Assembly: GCF_022539665.2 (NCBI RefSeq)
Contig: NC_081338.1
Span: 5,207,679 to 5,271,678, forward strand
From: Daphnia carinata
Taxonomy: Eukaryota; Arthropoda; Branchiopoda; Diplostraca; Daphniidae
Reading direction: 5' to 3'
Length of the DNA: 64,000 nucleotides
Position numbers and translations under genes: made by a program. How positions within the stretch are numbered: the stretch's first letter is position 1; each line of letters opens with the position of its first letter. The notes under the pieces were generated by a model that searched no databases, had not been told where the DNA came from, and saw nothing but the letters and a program-made list of their open reading frames with translations. Below are positions 25,835-38,021 of the stretch, one piece after another.

Positions 25835-27400
25835 GTATGTAGAGGCTCCGTACCATACAGTTTTCGCCCCTTTTTCAAAAACACAATCGTCTCTTTGACC
25901 TGCCGCTCGCCTTTTCTTTCTCCGATAAGAAAACGGCCAATTGGCCATCAAACAGATAGAAAGGATTTCTTTTTTTTTTCTTTTCAAGGGACAACATTTT
26001 AGCAGAATTGAAAAGGCAACTGTAATAAAACTCGAGGGATTATTTTTGTGCAAGGTAATGACGTTAAAAAAAAAAAAGAGCGGCGACGGTCAAAAACACA
26101 AAATGGCATATCATCAAAAAATATATCCTCCCATATCTGCGGAAAGAAAAAAAGAAGCGCACACCTTTTGTTTTTAAGCCGGGGAATGTGTTGCTGCACC
26201 TGCAACACTGTCACGCGCTACTCCCGTAGGCTTTTGGCATTTATTTTTGAAAGGGGAAAAAGAAATCGTAGGTGGTCAGTACGTGTTGTCTTATTTTAAT
26301 GAAGCCGATCAAGTCTGCCCATTTATTTATAGAGATCCTGATATTATCTGGCGGTCGTGGCTTTTACAGGTACAGGAAATGAACGTCGCCATTCTTTAAA
26401 AGAGATAGAAAAGTTGACGCTTTGAGGTGGGAATCTAATTTAGTGGCCGTCCCCTTTTTTTGTTTAACTTGCAATGACGAGGACAAAAATGCCGTTCAAT
26501 ATTTTTTTGGAACGTGACTGTCCCCATGTACGGATTTTTAATTAACGTTTGTCAAGCAGTTGCCATAGCAGCCGTCTTGTGTCGTTAGTATTAGAAGGCA
26601 GTCGCTTGTTGATTACGAAGAGCGACCTTCGGATTGCCTCATTTTCAACTAATTTGAACGGACCAATCTCAGGCGGAAATCAGTTCCGATGATGAAAGAA
26701 TCTAAATATTCTTGTATAAACGACGCCTACGAAATGCAACGGCCAGTTTTATTACATTTAACTCACCTTTTTACGCTTCGTCTTCTTCTGTTTTCTCTAA
26801 TGGACAAAATGGGTTCGTGTTGTTTCGCCTCACTCTGTTTGCTCTCTCGTGTTTCTCTCCTAATGTGTGTCTCTCGTCTCTTGTTACTCTCCTTTGCAAA
26901 CACACATATTCGTTCGAAAAGAGAACGACCAAAAGTCCTTTTTCACTTGTCAAGTTCGAAACGCCACTGGTGGATTTCCACGAATTCAGCAAATGACGGG
27001 CATCTAACGGACTGGCTGTCAATGGCGCACCATATCAAACATTTTTTTTTTTTTCGAAATGTCAACTATTTTTGGCGATGCAAACATTTCAAAGCGTGTC
27101 CGAATCTAGACCTCTCACACAATGTTCCAAAAACACTCGAATATCTGATGAAAAATTCAAACTTTTTGTTCATACGTACATGTGCAACAAAATTTGAAAA
27201 TTTGATGAGATCGTCCTGTCATCCAAAAGGAAACCGTCCATCGCACACTCGAGTCACTTTGTCAATTGACATTGGTTAACGAAAAGACTTCGTTGTACGG
27301 GTGGCTTCAAAAACAATCAGAAATTCCATTACGATGTTGACAGCCAACAAAAGAATCCATCATATACGTCCACGAATAATTCAACAGAGTTTTTGTTTTT
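25835..27400. other. Probable 5' UTR intron or upstream region of 5-HT1 receptor 1
   Basis: AT-rich with many homopolymer runs. A 196-codon open frame at 26689-27279 lacks family resemblance and is not listed as a gene. Confidence 0.4.
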
Positions 27401-27418
27401 AGAACAGGTACAACATCG

Positions 27419-30400
27419 ATGGATTCTGCTGGCCAATGGAACGTTCATCTCATGACGATTGGTGACACTATTAATAATCAAACGTCTTACTACAGCAGCG
27501 ACGATGGACGAACCATTGGATTTGCCACCAGCATGGCAGCAGCCATGAATTACAGTTTAATTGAAACGGTGCTCATCAGCGCCGCCCTGCTGGCCATTAT
27601 TGTCGGTACCGTCGTCGGCAATGTTCTCGTCTGCATCGCCGTCTGCCTAGTCCGACGCTTGTAAGTATAGACATTTTATTCCTTGTGTATACATCCGTCT
27701 CGGTCAATGGGTAAACGAGAAAAACGAAAAAGAATGTTAAGAAAACATAAACTGCCTGAATATAGCCATCGTGTTTATGGGATGGACTACGTCAAATTGC
27801 AGCTCGATCTTTAGGCCCCAAAAGGCACTACCCGGGCCTGTTCTTTTATAGTTGTAGGCCAGGCAAAGAACACGTTTTGCTTTTGCAACAACTGCCATCG
27901 TAAACGTTGGTGTACGGCTTAAATAGGTAAACAAAATTGTGGCGTAAACACGTTGACTGTTTCCTTGTTTTTTCTCCACCGAACGGCTGTTGGAATTTTC
28001 GTTTAGCTCTTGAATGCCCATTTTATGACGCATCAAGGTATTCGAAATGAACGTGTCAAGTCAAACAGATTCATTTCAGTCGTTTTCCGAACTCCTGTGA
28101 TTCTGACTTTTTTTTCCAGCTGATGGCTGATTTAATTATTAAAAAGGAGGCCTTGGTTGAATTCTGACAAGTTTTGCAATGGCGTTTGCAGACGACAAGA
28201 GTCGGCTTGGAAAGTGCAGCCATTAGAAAGTTCAAGTTTTGACGTTACGTAATTTTGCGTACATTTGCTTACAAAAGTTGCACCCAGTTTTAAAACTGCT
28301 ATGGAAACAAAGTTGCACCGTGATATTTCAATGAAAACGTTCGTTAGCAAGTTATCATTTCTAGTTTCATTCCAATTAACATTCCTAATCACCGATTATT
28401 CACATTTAAACAGACGACGGCCTTGCAACTACCTGCTGGTGTCGTTGGCCGTGTCGGACCTGTGCGTAGCTCTGCTGGTGATGCCGATGGCCCTCGTTTA
28501 CGAAGTGCTGGGCACGTGGCCGTTCGGCGCCCGGGTCTGCGACACTTGGGTCGCCTTCGACGTCCTCTCGTGCACGGCGTCCATCCTCAACTTGTGCATG
28601 ATCAGCGTCGATCGCTACTGGGCCATCACCCGGCCGTTGGACTACGGCGTGAAAAGGACGCCGGCCCGGATGATCTTCTGCGTCGCCCTCGTCTGGATCT
28701 CTTCGGCCTGCATCTCTTTGCCGCCGCTTCTCGTCCTGGGCAACGAGCACGGGCCCATATCCACCAACAACAGCCATCCTCAGCTGCTGGACGGAGATGC
28801 ATTCGGACAAGACATGCAATGTCAAGTGTGTCAAGAATTTGGCTATCAAATCTACGCCACGTTGGGATCGTTTTACATCCCGTTGGCCGTCATGGCCGCC
28901 GTCTACTATCAGATATTCCAGGCAGCCAAACGCATCGTGGACGAAGAGAAGAAAGCGCAAAGCCATTTGCTGATGACACGGACCAGCAGCTGCGTTAAAT
29001 CTGTCCAGGAGAAATCTAAATCGAAAGCGCTGAATGCAGTGCAGTCGTCTCTTCTGGTCCATCCGTATCAAACGAGCGTGTGCAACAATGCCGCTCTGGT
29101 CGTCGTGCGTCGTCATAGCGATCAACAACTGCAAACGTCAAACAGACGGGACAATGCAGTCACAGATGCAGCACTTACCAACAATGAAGTGTGGAGCAAG
29201 GACACGAACGGTGGCCATCCAGTCACCTGGCCAGACACAGCCAGTAAAGCACAAACGGACAATACAACAATGTCGTCGGACATTCCTGTGACGGGCACGA
29301 CAATCAACCGAAGCGAAGGCCAGCAGCCACCGTCTAAACGCCGTCGCAGCAATCAGTTGACTCATCGTCGGGCAAGTCGAGTTCGTTTACGTTTCGCTCT
29401 CAACAAAGAACGCAAGGTAAATAATTTATGAAATTCCTTGAAATACGATGTTCTTCGTAACTGATATGCAATGGAAAACATCAATTTTGGCTGAAACTTG
29501 AACGGATTTAAGGCCTGGAGGGGGGGGGTGAAGGAGGCCATTTATTTTTCAGTGGGTGTAAAAGGACGAAGTGATGAAGAGAAGTTCCCCTTTTTCTTGT
29601 GTGTGTGTATGTGCCAAAAGTTTTGTAGTGGCGCTTGCGGGTACGCCGCAAACGAAAGAGCTTCTTATTTAGATTGAGCCGGGCCGGCGTGATCCGCCCT
29701 TTGGGGGCTTTTCTCTTCATCACAATGCAATTTGAGTTGATTGGAGACACTGCTGGCTGTGGGCGTAATTATGATGCACACACAACTTTTGTCTTCATCT
29801 CAGCAATTTCTTTGATCATTCACCCAAAGGGCTCAAGTGTTTTTCATTTTTTTGTGTTCATGCGACTTAAACTGAGTTTCAGACAAACGTAAAGCCCTAA
29901 TTGAATTTGCTTTTTTGTTATTCCAACAGGCGTCGACAACGTTGGGAATTATAATGAGCGCCTTCACGTTGTGCTGGTTCCCTTTCTTCGTGCTGGCCTT
30001 GGTCCGTCCGTTCATGAGCCACCAAACGGCCTCTATGGTGATTCCACAATGGCTTTCCTCTCTCTTCCTGTGGCTCGGCTACGCCAACAGCTTCCTTAAT
30101 CCCGTCATCTACGCCACGACCAACAAGGATTTCCGACTGCCCTTCCGTGAAATCCTCTGCCTGCGATGCAAGTCACTCAACAGCGTCATGAGGGAGGATT
30201 TCTACCAGTCGCAGTACGGCAACAACCAACAACTGATGGACACGACGGCCAACAATAACAAGTCGGGATTGATGGCTGGACAGCCTTCGTCTCCATCATC
30301 TTCGTCATCGATTTCGCATCCGAAAGTGTCCGGCAATCGTCGCCGACGGCGTCGATGCTCCACCGAATCGGTTGGCATCGAGCAGAATAATCGGAAAATG

Positions 30401-30490
30401 GGCGCACCGGAAGAGGATGACGCAACAGATTACGGCGTCATGACCGCTGGCCATCGTGAAAGTTCATCATCGGCAACCGCCTTCCTCTGA
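27419..30490 (+). CDS. 5-HT1A: Serotonin 5-HT1-type G-protein-coupled receptor, copy 1
   Basis: Three coding exons (27419-27660, 28414-29416, 29930-30490), 601 residues. Class A biogenic-amine receptor: N-glycosylation sites NQT and NYS, TM1 GNVLVCIAVCL, TM2 LLVSLAVSDLCVALLVMPMAL, Cys123 for the ECL disulphide, amine-binding Asp130 in AFDVLSCTAS, DRY at 147-149, ECL2 CQVCQEF, TM5 YATLGSFYIPLAVM, CWFPFF at 430-435 and NPVIY at 472-476. RRPCNYLLVSLA...YGVKRTPARM and LPPLLVLGNEH are specific to arthropod 5-HT1A/1B receptors, which couple to Gi and lower cAMP. The third cytoplasmic loop is long and Ser/Thr-rich. The tail ends SATAFL, a possible class II PDZ ligand. It lies in tandem with the copy at 35312. 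Confidence 0.95.
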
Positions 30491-33400
30491 ATGAACAGTC
30501 AACTCGAATTTCTCTTTTCTGCTCGTCATTCCTTTACATTTATCGTGGTGTCAACTGTTTTGATTTGAGGACCGATTGGCTTTTGATTTGATTCATTTTC
30601 GACAAAATTTAGTGATTATGATGGCAAGATATTTCATACCGTGCTAATATTAAATACTATTTACAAAATAACGTGAGGCTCCATGTAAATTGTATTCTGT
30701 AATTGTATTTCACGCCTCTCTGTCGTCGTGAAACGTGTCAACATTTAATCATGACAGATGTATTTTAACGCAACATATCTATTTCTTGAATGTCGTTCAA
30801 TTTTAATATTTATATATATAGATCGTTGATTTGTATTTGACACGATTCTAGTCGACCATGTTTCTCGATTAAATACAAATTCTCGAAACTAATGTTTTCC
30901 TACTTGAAGGCTATGAAAATTCATGTGAATACATTGGCAAAAAAGGGGATAAATGAATTCATTAAACATGCTGAATATGTGTCACAAGGAAAATTGGAAA
31001 AAAAAGGCTGTGTGCAAACAAAATCAGCTTCATTTTTAAATGCATGTTAAACAAATTTATTGTCAATCATGGATTAGTACATAAGATGATAGCTGACATG
31101 CTTTTCTCATACCGCTGGAAGACCTCCATATCAAATGACAGCTGCTGCAATATGCTTTTACCCAAACACACAATACCCATATTTTCATCTATATATGCAT
31201 AAAAGCTTTCGGTGGATGTACGACAGGCTTATAAATCAAGTTATGTGGCGGTACAGCCCTGCCAGTGATCAGCTTTGGAGCTATGTTCGTCGGCGTTTAT
31301 TATAGGTCACAAGAGCTTACAAGCAAGCAGCTTACTCAGTTTCTTTTTTTTACTGAAACAAGAAAATCCCTTGTTGACGGGGCCTCCATAGTTATTTCAA
31401 GAGCATTTTAGACGTAAGCTAAACAGATTTGAATGGTTCAGATTGATAACATAGTAACCATCATGTGACCCTTCTTTCGTATCCAAACTACGTCGAACTC
31501 AATAAAGGTACAGAGAAAAACATATTTTTATATAGGCAATGGATGTCGAGAGGTACCTGTGTAGCAATGCATAGCAACGAGCTTTTCAGCGATAACAAAT
31601 AATAGAGGATTGCACATCAAACTCTTGGGCTGGAGCAACGAGAGCAAATAATCAAGTATATAGCTGGGATATATATATACAACAGTCATCGGATCTTCAT
31701 CGCCATGGATCGAGGACTAATGTGTTGCCAGATGTTATTATGGAAAGGCATCTAAGGCGGCCCAAGCAACATTGTCATAAAATTATATTCTCTTCTGAGC
31801 ATAGTAATTGTTTTTTTTTGCCTGCATATTTTGTTTAAATGAAAAAATTTCAATGAAAAATCAATAAATGTCCTTTTTAAAATACAATCACATTCTTGAA
31901 ATGCCGTGTCCCATAAGCGAGTAATCCAAGAGCTTTTTGTCGTCTGCTTAATAACGAAAACATGATGATGTGTGTACAAGAGATAAATAACGTACACGAC
32001 GCACATCTGTTTGATATGATCTCAAACTCAAAACGACACACCGCAAAGAGGGAAATGCTGCCTTTAATATGGTATAGTGGCTTCCGTCCCATCAACAAGA
32101 TTGCAAGCATCAAAGGTCTGGGTGTATGCAAATGCACAGCAAGGCGTGGAGTCCTGGGGAACACGAGACCTGTCTCTTAAACTATCACATTTCATGTGGT
32201 TCACGTGAAATGGATTTGACGTGTTCCTAGGTTGATACCAATGTCACATATATCACATTTTTTTTCCCATGGCCAAAATTTGTTTGCCGAAAAAAACCGC
32301 TGTTTTTTTAATAAATAAAAGGAAGCCTGTAGATGTAAAGCAAGAAAAATAAACAAATTTACTAGAGCCATCGAGTTTCAATCATCCGAACGAGTATTAT
32401 CTATGCCCTCAAAAAATAAAGAAAAAAAAAAAAACAAATAAATAAAAAAGGCAGAAATATTTTGGTTTGGCAACATTTAATGTCAAAAGGAAAATGGTGG
32501 GAATGTGGAAGCTGCTCTGCCCACGGATTTGTGTTACAAAGGCCGTCAAACATTTTCTCTTGTTATCTGCTTCCTCGAGTTGGTCGTCTTCGACCATGTT
32601 TTTTTTATACCTACAAACATCAGCCGGGAGAGCCTGAAATATATCTTAGGTATTTCCAAATAGAGATTCTAGAGTCTAATGCACCTGGTGGGAAGCTGAG
32701 TACGTGCAGTGCGAGATTTATACGTTGGGATTGAGAAATGCGATATCTTGTAAAGCACGTTTATATTTTGAAAAAGAAAAAGTATGGAGCGTAAAGGGCG
32801 TCACACCTGCTTTTACATATTTAGCTTTTGTTGAATTGCATGTAAATATCCAAGAGTCTCATCATTATGTGGACATTTTGCTGAGTCATCCAACTTTGGG
32901 ACGCGTGTGACGATGTAAGGGGAAGTTGATGTGACTTGAATTGAAAAAAAAAGTTGATCATTTCCGTTGTCATTGTAGCGTAACAACCATTTGCATACGC
33001 GATTGTTTTCTTTTTGTAGACGAGGAAAATTAGAATTCACTACATTTGCTCATTTCGTCAAAACTTGGAGATGCAAAACAAAGGAATTCTCATTCATTTT
33101 TTTAGTTTTCAACGTTACAAAGCGTTAAAAAAAAAGTTTTCCCTGCTGCTTTAATAGTTTTCCATTGTTTTGCCACTACCAACAATGGCAGATTTTCGTT
33201 TATCAAAAAATCAGGTCGATTGATTGCACTCGCCCCGAAAAAGAAAACAATCGCCATTTTTTTGTGTGCGCCTACCTCTAGAGTTGATGATGGGCGTACA
33301 GCTGATATAATGTTTCACGTGTCACTTCATTATTTATTTTTCTATACTTTTTGATAAATCCCGAGGTGCTGCCGCCGAGTTGCAGAACAAAAGAGAAAAA

Positions 33401-35279
33401 TGAGCTTCTGCGTCAGCAACGTGATATTCCATCATTGCCTATCGACACACACACACACACACGAAACTATACTGCTGGTGTGTAATCGATAAAACACACC
33501 CGATATAGAACTACTGCTGCTCGATAAGAAAAAAAAGACTGGCCAAACCATAAAAGAAATGCTGGAGATTTACCATGACCGGTACCTCACGCTTTGCATC
33601 GATGACGAGGGGCCCAAACAATTTCGAATCAATCAGGTATTTTTCATTTTTGCTATTGTCTTTCATATTAAAGAATTACTATTTAAACAGGATCAAGTAT
33701 CGATTAAAGTTTGTGTTGTACCGACTAGTTGAACGAGACCCCTGTGACCCTTTTCTTAAAAACTACGAGGCCAATCCCCACAAAAAGAAAAGCTTTTCTC
33801 TGTACAGATTGGGACCAATATTGGGCTTCTTTTCGATTCTCTCTTCTTTTTTTTTTTATGAGCCCGGCTTATATCCAGTTATAGAAGACCATTGCTGATG
33901 GCTTTCTGACGAGTCAATAAAAGTCAGGCCAGCCGCTATGAAACACCACGGTAAAAATGCTAATAACTACACGACGTTTAATCGCTTGACTCGTTTTCCA
34001 ACAGACGTTCCAAACATTAGACGTCACACAGGGAGGGACTATGTCGAAGAGCAAATTCTATCATAACTTTGATGCACGCGACGAAATGCAACGGAACGAT
34101 CATTTATCGTGAAAACAAAAAAAATTGTTGGTGCGCAAATTGAGAAGCGCACGCGTCTTGGGCGTTTTCTCAATGGCAGGCGCAGGCGCGCGTGAATGGC
34201 GTTCGCGTGCGGCTTGTAGTTTTCGTCGAAGAAAAGAAAAAAACCACTCAGTAGACGCCGTACCTCCTCAGGCATCGGTAACGTTTCTTCTATACTGGCG
34301 TTTTCGTCACGTTTTGTTGTCATCGTGAATTTTTATTTGATGATTTTATGATTATTCCCCTCTTTTTTTGGAAAAGAATAAAAGTCACGTGATTGGCACT
34401 TTGGAGCGAATCATTTTTCGGATAAAGTGCGTTTCATCTTGGAAGAATGTGGGCTAAAAAAAGGACACAGCGGCATCGAGTTGATTAAATCAATGTCAAG
34501 GTAATTCATTTTGATTTTACTATTCTTTTTATTGTGTTACATCATTTGCCGTAATGATATTTGGTGCCATCTTTTTCAACACGGACTAACCTTCCCCTTA
34601 TTGGCTATTCAGTCTGCATTTCCTTTTGAGAGCATTATTTTTATTTCCCCCCCCTTTTTTTTTCGGAGGGATGAACGGTGGCAGACAATCAACCGAGCGG
34701 ACATGAAAGGTCCCCGACTAAAAGACGGCCAAAGATCGATGCTCGAAACGGCCCTATTTTGTGTCGGAATCGCCATCATTTGATTAAATTTTTTGCAAAC
34801 TGAATTCCCTTTTGGCGCGAACAAGTTGAAGACGGCCACAGGTGTCGCCTTTGGATTCGATTTTACCTTATCGCTGCGACATATTGAATACGAAGTTGGG
34901 CCAACACTTGCTGCTCGAGTAGAAAAGACTTGTTCATCATAGCGAACTGAAGGATCACAGAAGAATAAAAGTCCAATTTATGGCGGAATGATGTTGGAAT
35001 TGCGCCTGTGGTAGGCGGTTCAAAGGAACCAATCAGCGCGGCTACATGGGACACTATTATCTTTCCTACACACACATGTTGGGAGGTTGATTGGTTTTCT
35101 TCGTACAGTCGAGTAGTACGTCGTTAGTGCAATTGACAAAAGATTTGCTTCCCCCCAAAGGAATCGATATATACCTCACAGGTTACGTCTTCAATAAGGA
35201 ACCTAATTTATACTTTATCTTTAAAAAAAAAAAAAAAGTATTTCCTTTTGTTTGTAATAATTTCGATATTGCTGACACA
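30491..35279. other. Intergenic between the two 5-HT1 receptors
   Basis: 4.8 kb, AT-rich. An ATTAAA near 30870 may be the polyadenylation signal of receptor 1. No supported gene. The last ~1.5 kb should hold the promoter and any 5' non-coding exon of receptor 2; the acceptor gctgacacag at 35280 shows that such an exon exists. Confidence 0.5.
33445..33462. repeat. (AC)n microsatellite
   Basis: Nine AC units in a row. Confidence 0.9.
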
Positions 35280-35311
35280 GGATTTAATCGAGAGGAACAT
35301 ACGTCCATCCA

Positions 35312-38021
35312 ATGGAAGTGGATGCGTTGGAATGGAACAATTTCAAACATTCGTTGCGGTTCGTGACTGGACACTCGGCCGATGCAATCATCAATCAAAC
35401 ATTTCCGATTCAACCTGAAACAAGCACAGCATCAGCCATGAATTACAGTTTAATTGAAACGGTGCTCATCAGCGCCGCCCTGCTGGCCATCATTGTCGGT
35501 ACCGTCGTCGGCAATGTTCTCGTCTGCATCGCCGTCTGCCTAGTCCGACGCTTGTAAGTTGCCACTGTTTACTTGCTTTTCTTTTCAAGTTTGGCTTCTC
35601 TTTCACGTGTCCGACAAAAAAAGAAGAAGAAGCTTCGTAAAAATAGCTCCCCTCCTCTGTGCAACTGCCCGTTTCGTACTTTGGCTCGCGTGAATGAACG
35701 CACAGAGAGATCGATGTCGTTTTCTTTTCGGCCAGTTGTGTTTTCTTTATCCCTCGCATTTTGGCCTTGTTAGTCGTGCAGCTTCACGTCTAATTGGAAG
35801 AGGGGGGGGGGACTAGAGAATCCCGATCATCCACATGCAACGAATGCGTGTTGTTGGGACTTTGTTCCATTTTGTAATTTGACTTTGTCAAGTAGACAAG
35901 GGCCATCTAATTAGGCATAAAGTGTGTCCAGCTACTTGACTCTATTTCTTTTTTGAAAAACATTTTCACAGACGTCGTCCGTGCAATTACCTGCTAGTGT
36001 CGCTGGCCGTTTCGGACCTCTGCGTGGCTCTTTTGGTAATGCCCATGGCTTTGGTTTACGAAGTGCTGGGCACGTGGCCGTTCGGCGCCCGGGTCTGCGA
36101 CACTTGGGTCGCCTTCGACGTCCTCTCGTGCACGGCGTCCATCCTCAACTTGTGCATGATCAGCGTCGATCGCTACTGGGCCATCACCCGGCCGTTGGAC
36201 TACGGCGTGAAAAGGACGCCGGCCCGGATGATCTTCTGCGTCGCCCTCGTCTGGATCTCTTCGGCCTGCATCTCTTTGCCGCCGCTTCTCGTCCTGGGCA
36301 ACGAGCACGGGCCCATCTCCACCAACAACAGCCATCCTCAGCTGCTGGACGGAGATGCATTCGGACAAGACATGCAATGTCAAGTGTGTCAAGAATTTGG
36401 CTATCAAATCTACGCGACGTTGGGATCGTTTTACATCCCGTTGGCCGTCATGGCCGCCGTCTACTATCAGATATTCCAGGCAGCCAAACGCATCGTGGAC
36501 GAAGAGAAGAAAGCGCAAAGCCATTTGCTGATGACACGGACCAATAGCTGCTCGAAACAAAAGACAGTCGAGCAGCAAATGAAATCAAAGACTAGTCAAT
36601 CGATCCCAGTTCAATCGTCTCTACAGGTTCATCCGAACGCGTTGAACCTGTGCAATAGCGCGGCCCTGATTGTGGTACGTCGTCATAGCGACAGACGCAA
36701 TTCCTCCATCGACAGCAGCGACCACAACTGGACGGCCAATCATTACAGCAACAATCGTCCAACCACCTGGCCGTTAGACCACGGCATCTCTTTGTCGTCG
36801 ACGTCATCATCGGCCTCTTTAATGACGACATTAAAAAACGAAACCAAGGAACGAGACGAGGCGTTGCTGGACATTCCCCGCAGTTGCTCGAGGCGTCGTT
36901 ATTCGTCGTCTGCTGCCAGCACGGCCGAAATGCACGTCGACGACGATGCAGCACAGGACATCCACAGATTAGAGTCGACGGCCGTTAATCCATCCGCAAG
37001 AGCAGCTTCCGGTCAGCTGTTGACACCTGCTGGGAGTCATGCACCGGCTCTGGTGCCACCCAGTGTCCAGCTGATTGCACCTAATCCACCGCTTCTTCAT
37101 CAGCAGAATCAATTGCATCGGAGAGGAAGTAAAAGCCGATTACGATTCGCGCTCAACAAAGAACGCAAGGTCAGTCATATAAACGTTGATTGCGTCTGGC
37201 TCTTTTGTTCTGATTACACTTTGGGTTAAACGCTGGTTAACGAGCAGAAATGATTGCGTTCCATTGGCTGCGCAGTTCAAACGAAAAAAAAAAAACATTT
37301 GAGAAAAAAGTTTAGGGGGCACGAAAACAATCAGACTCAATGACGTCCAGTTTTATTTGTTAAACGTTTTGGTTCGTTGCTATTTTGGCTCCGGTTCACT
37401 CTCCAATTCCTTTTTCCTTCAAAAATGCAGTTGGCTGACTTTTAAAGGTCAGATGGCACTCGCAGCTGGTCCGAGGCCGGCTTTGAAAGCGTGGCTCAAT
37501 TTAGCTTCAATAACGTCCTCGTGCGTGTCTTTCTTTTGAATTAAATTTGCCGAATTCTTGTTTGCTCGATTACGGCAAGCCATTCATTCTCCATTTTATT
37601 GGTTCAATCTTCTTTAGGCTGACGTCTTTATAATTGAACTGTTTTTTTTGTTCAACAGGCATCGACGACGTTGGGAATTATAATGAGCGCCTTCACGTTG
37701 TGCTGGTTCCCTTTCTTCGTGCTGGCCTTGGTCCGTCCGTTCATGAGCCACCAAACGGCCTCTATGGTCATTCCACAATGGCTTTCTTCGCTCTTCTTGT
37801 GGCTGGGCTACGCCAATAGTTTCCTCAATCCAGTCATTTACGCGACGACCAACAAAGACTTCCGACTGCCCTTCCGCGAGATCCTCTGCCTGCGATGCAA
37901 GTCACTCAACAGCGTCATGAGGGAGGATTTCTACCAGTCGCAGTACGGCAATGAGGCCAACAAAACGGCACTTGCCCTGGCCGGTGGCGCCAGCCAGTTG
38001 TCTGCCACCGCCTTTCTCTAA
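35312..38021 (+). CDS. 5-HT1A: Serotonin 5-HT1-type G-protein-coupled receptor, copy 2
   Basis: Exons 35312-35553, 35972-37169 and 37659-38021, 600 residues, with exactly the intron positions and phases of copy 1. The transmembrane core is almost the same protein (Asp130, DRY 147-149, CWFPFF 495-500, NPVIY 537-541). The N-terminal ~40 residues, the third cytoplasmic loop (about 65 residues longer here) and the tail (short, ending LSATAFL, without the Ser-rich extension) are unrelated in sequence. It would bind the same amine with altered coupling or desensitisation (inference). The ATG follows an acceptor at 35280, so transcription starts upstream. Long blocks are almost base-for-base the same as copy 1 while neighbouring coding sequence is not. 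Confidence 0.95.

Noticed and set aside
26549-26566. Third X-box-like site (gttgccatagcagc)
   Set aside because: Two mismatches to the palindrome; too weak to list beside the two better sites.
26689-27279. 196-codon ORF before the first 5-HT1 receptor
   Set aside because: Ser/Leu/Phe-rich translation of T-rich DNA, no splice signals placed sensibly, no recognisable family.
28406-29134. 242-codon minus-strand ORF over the first 5-HT1 receptor, and its 194-codon twin at 35994-36578
   Set aside because: Both are antisense shadows of the GC-rich receptor exon; the second exists only because the underlying coding sequence is shared.
33575-33898. Open frame with a possible intron between the 5-HT1 receptors
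   Set aside because: Low-complexity second half, no family resemblance, and no downstream exon it could join in phase.
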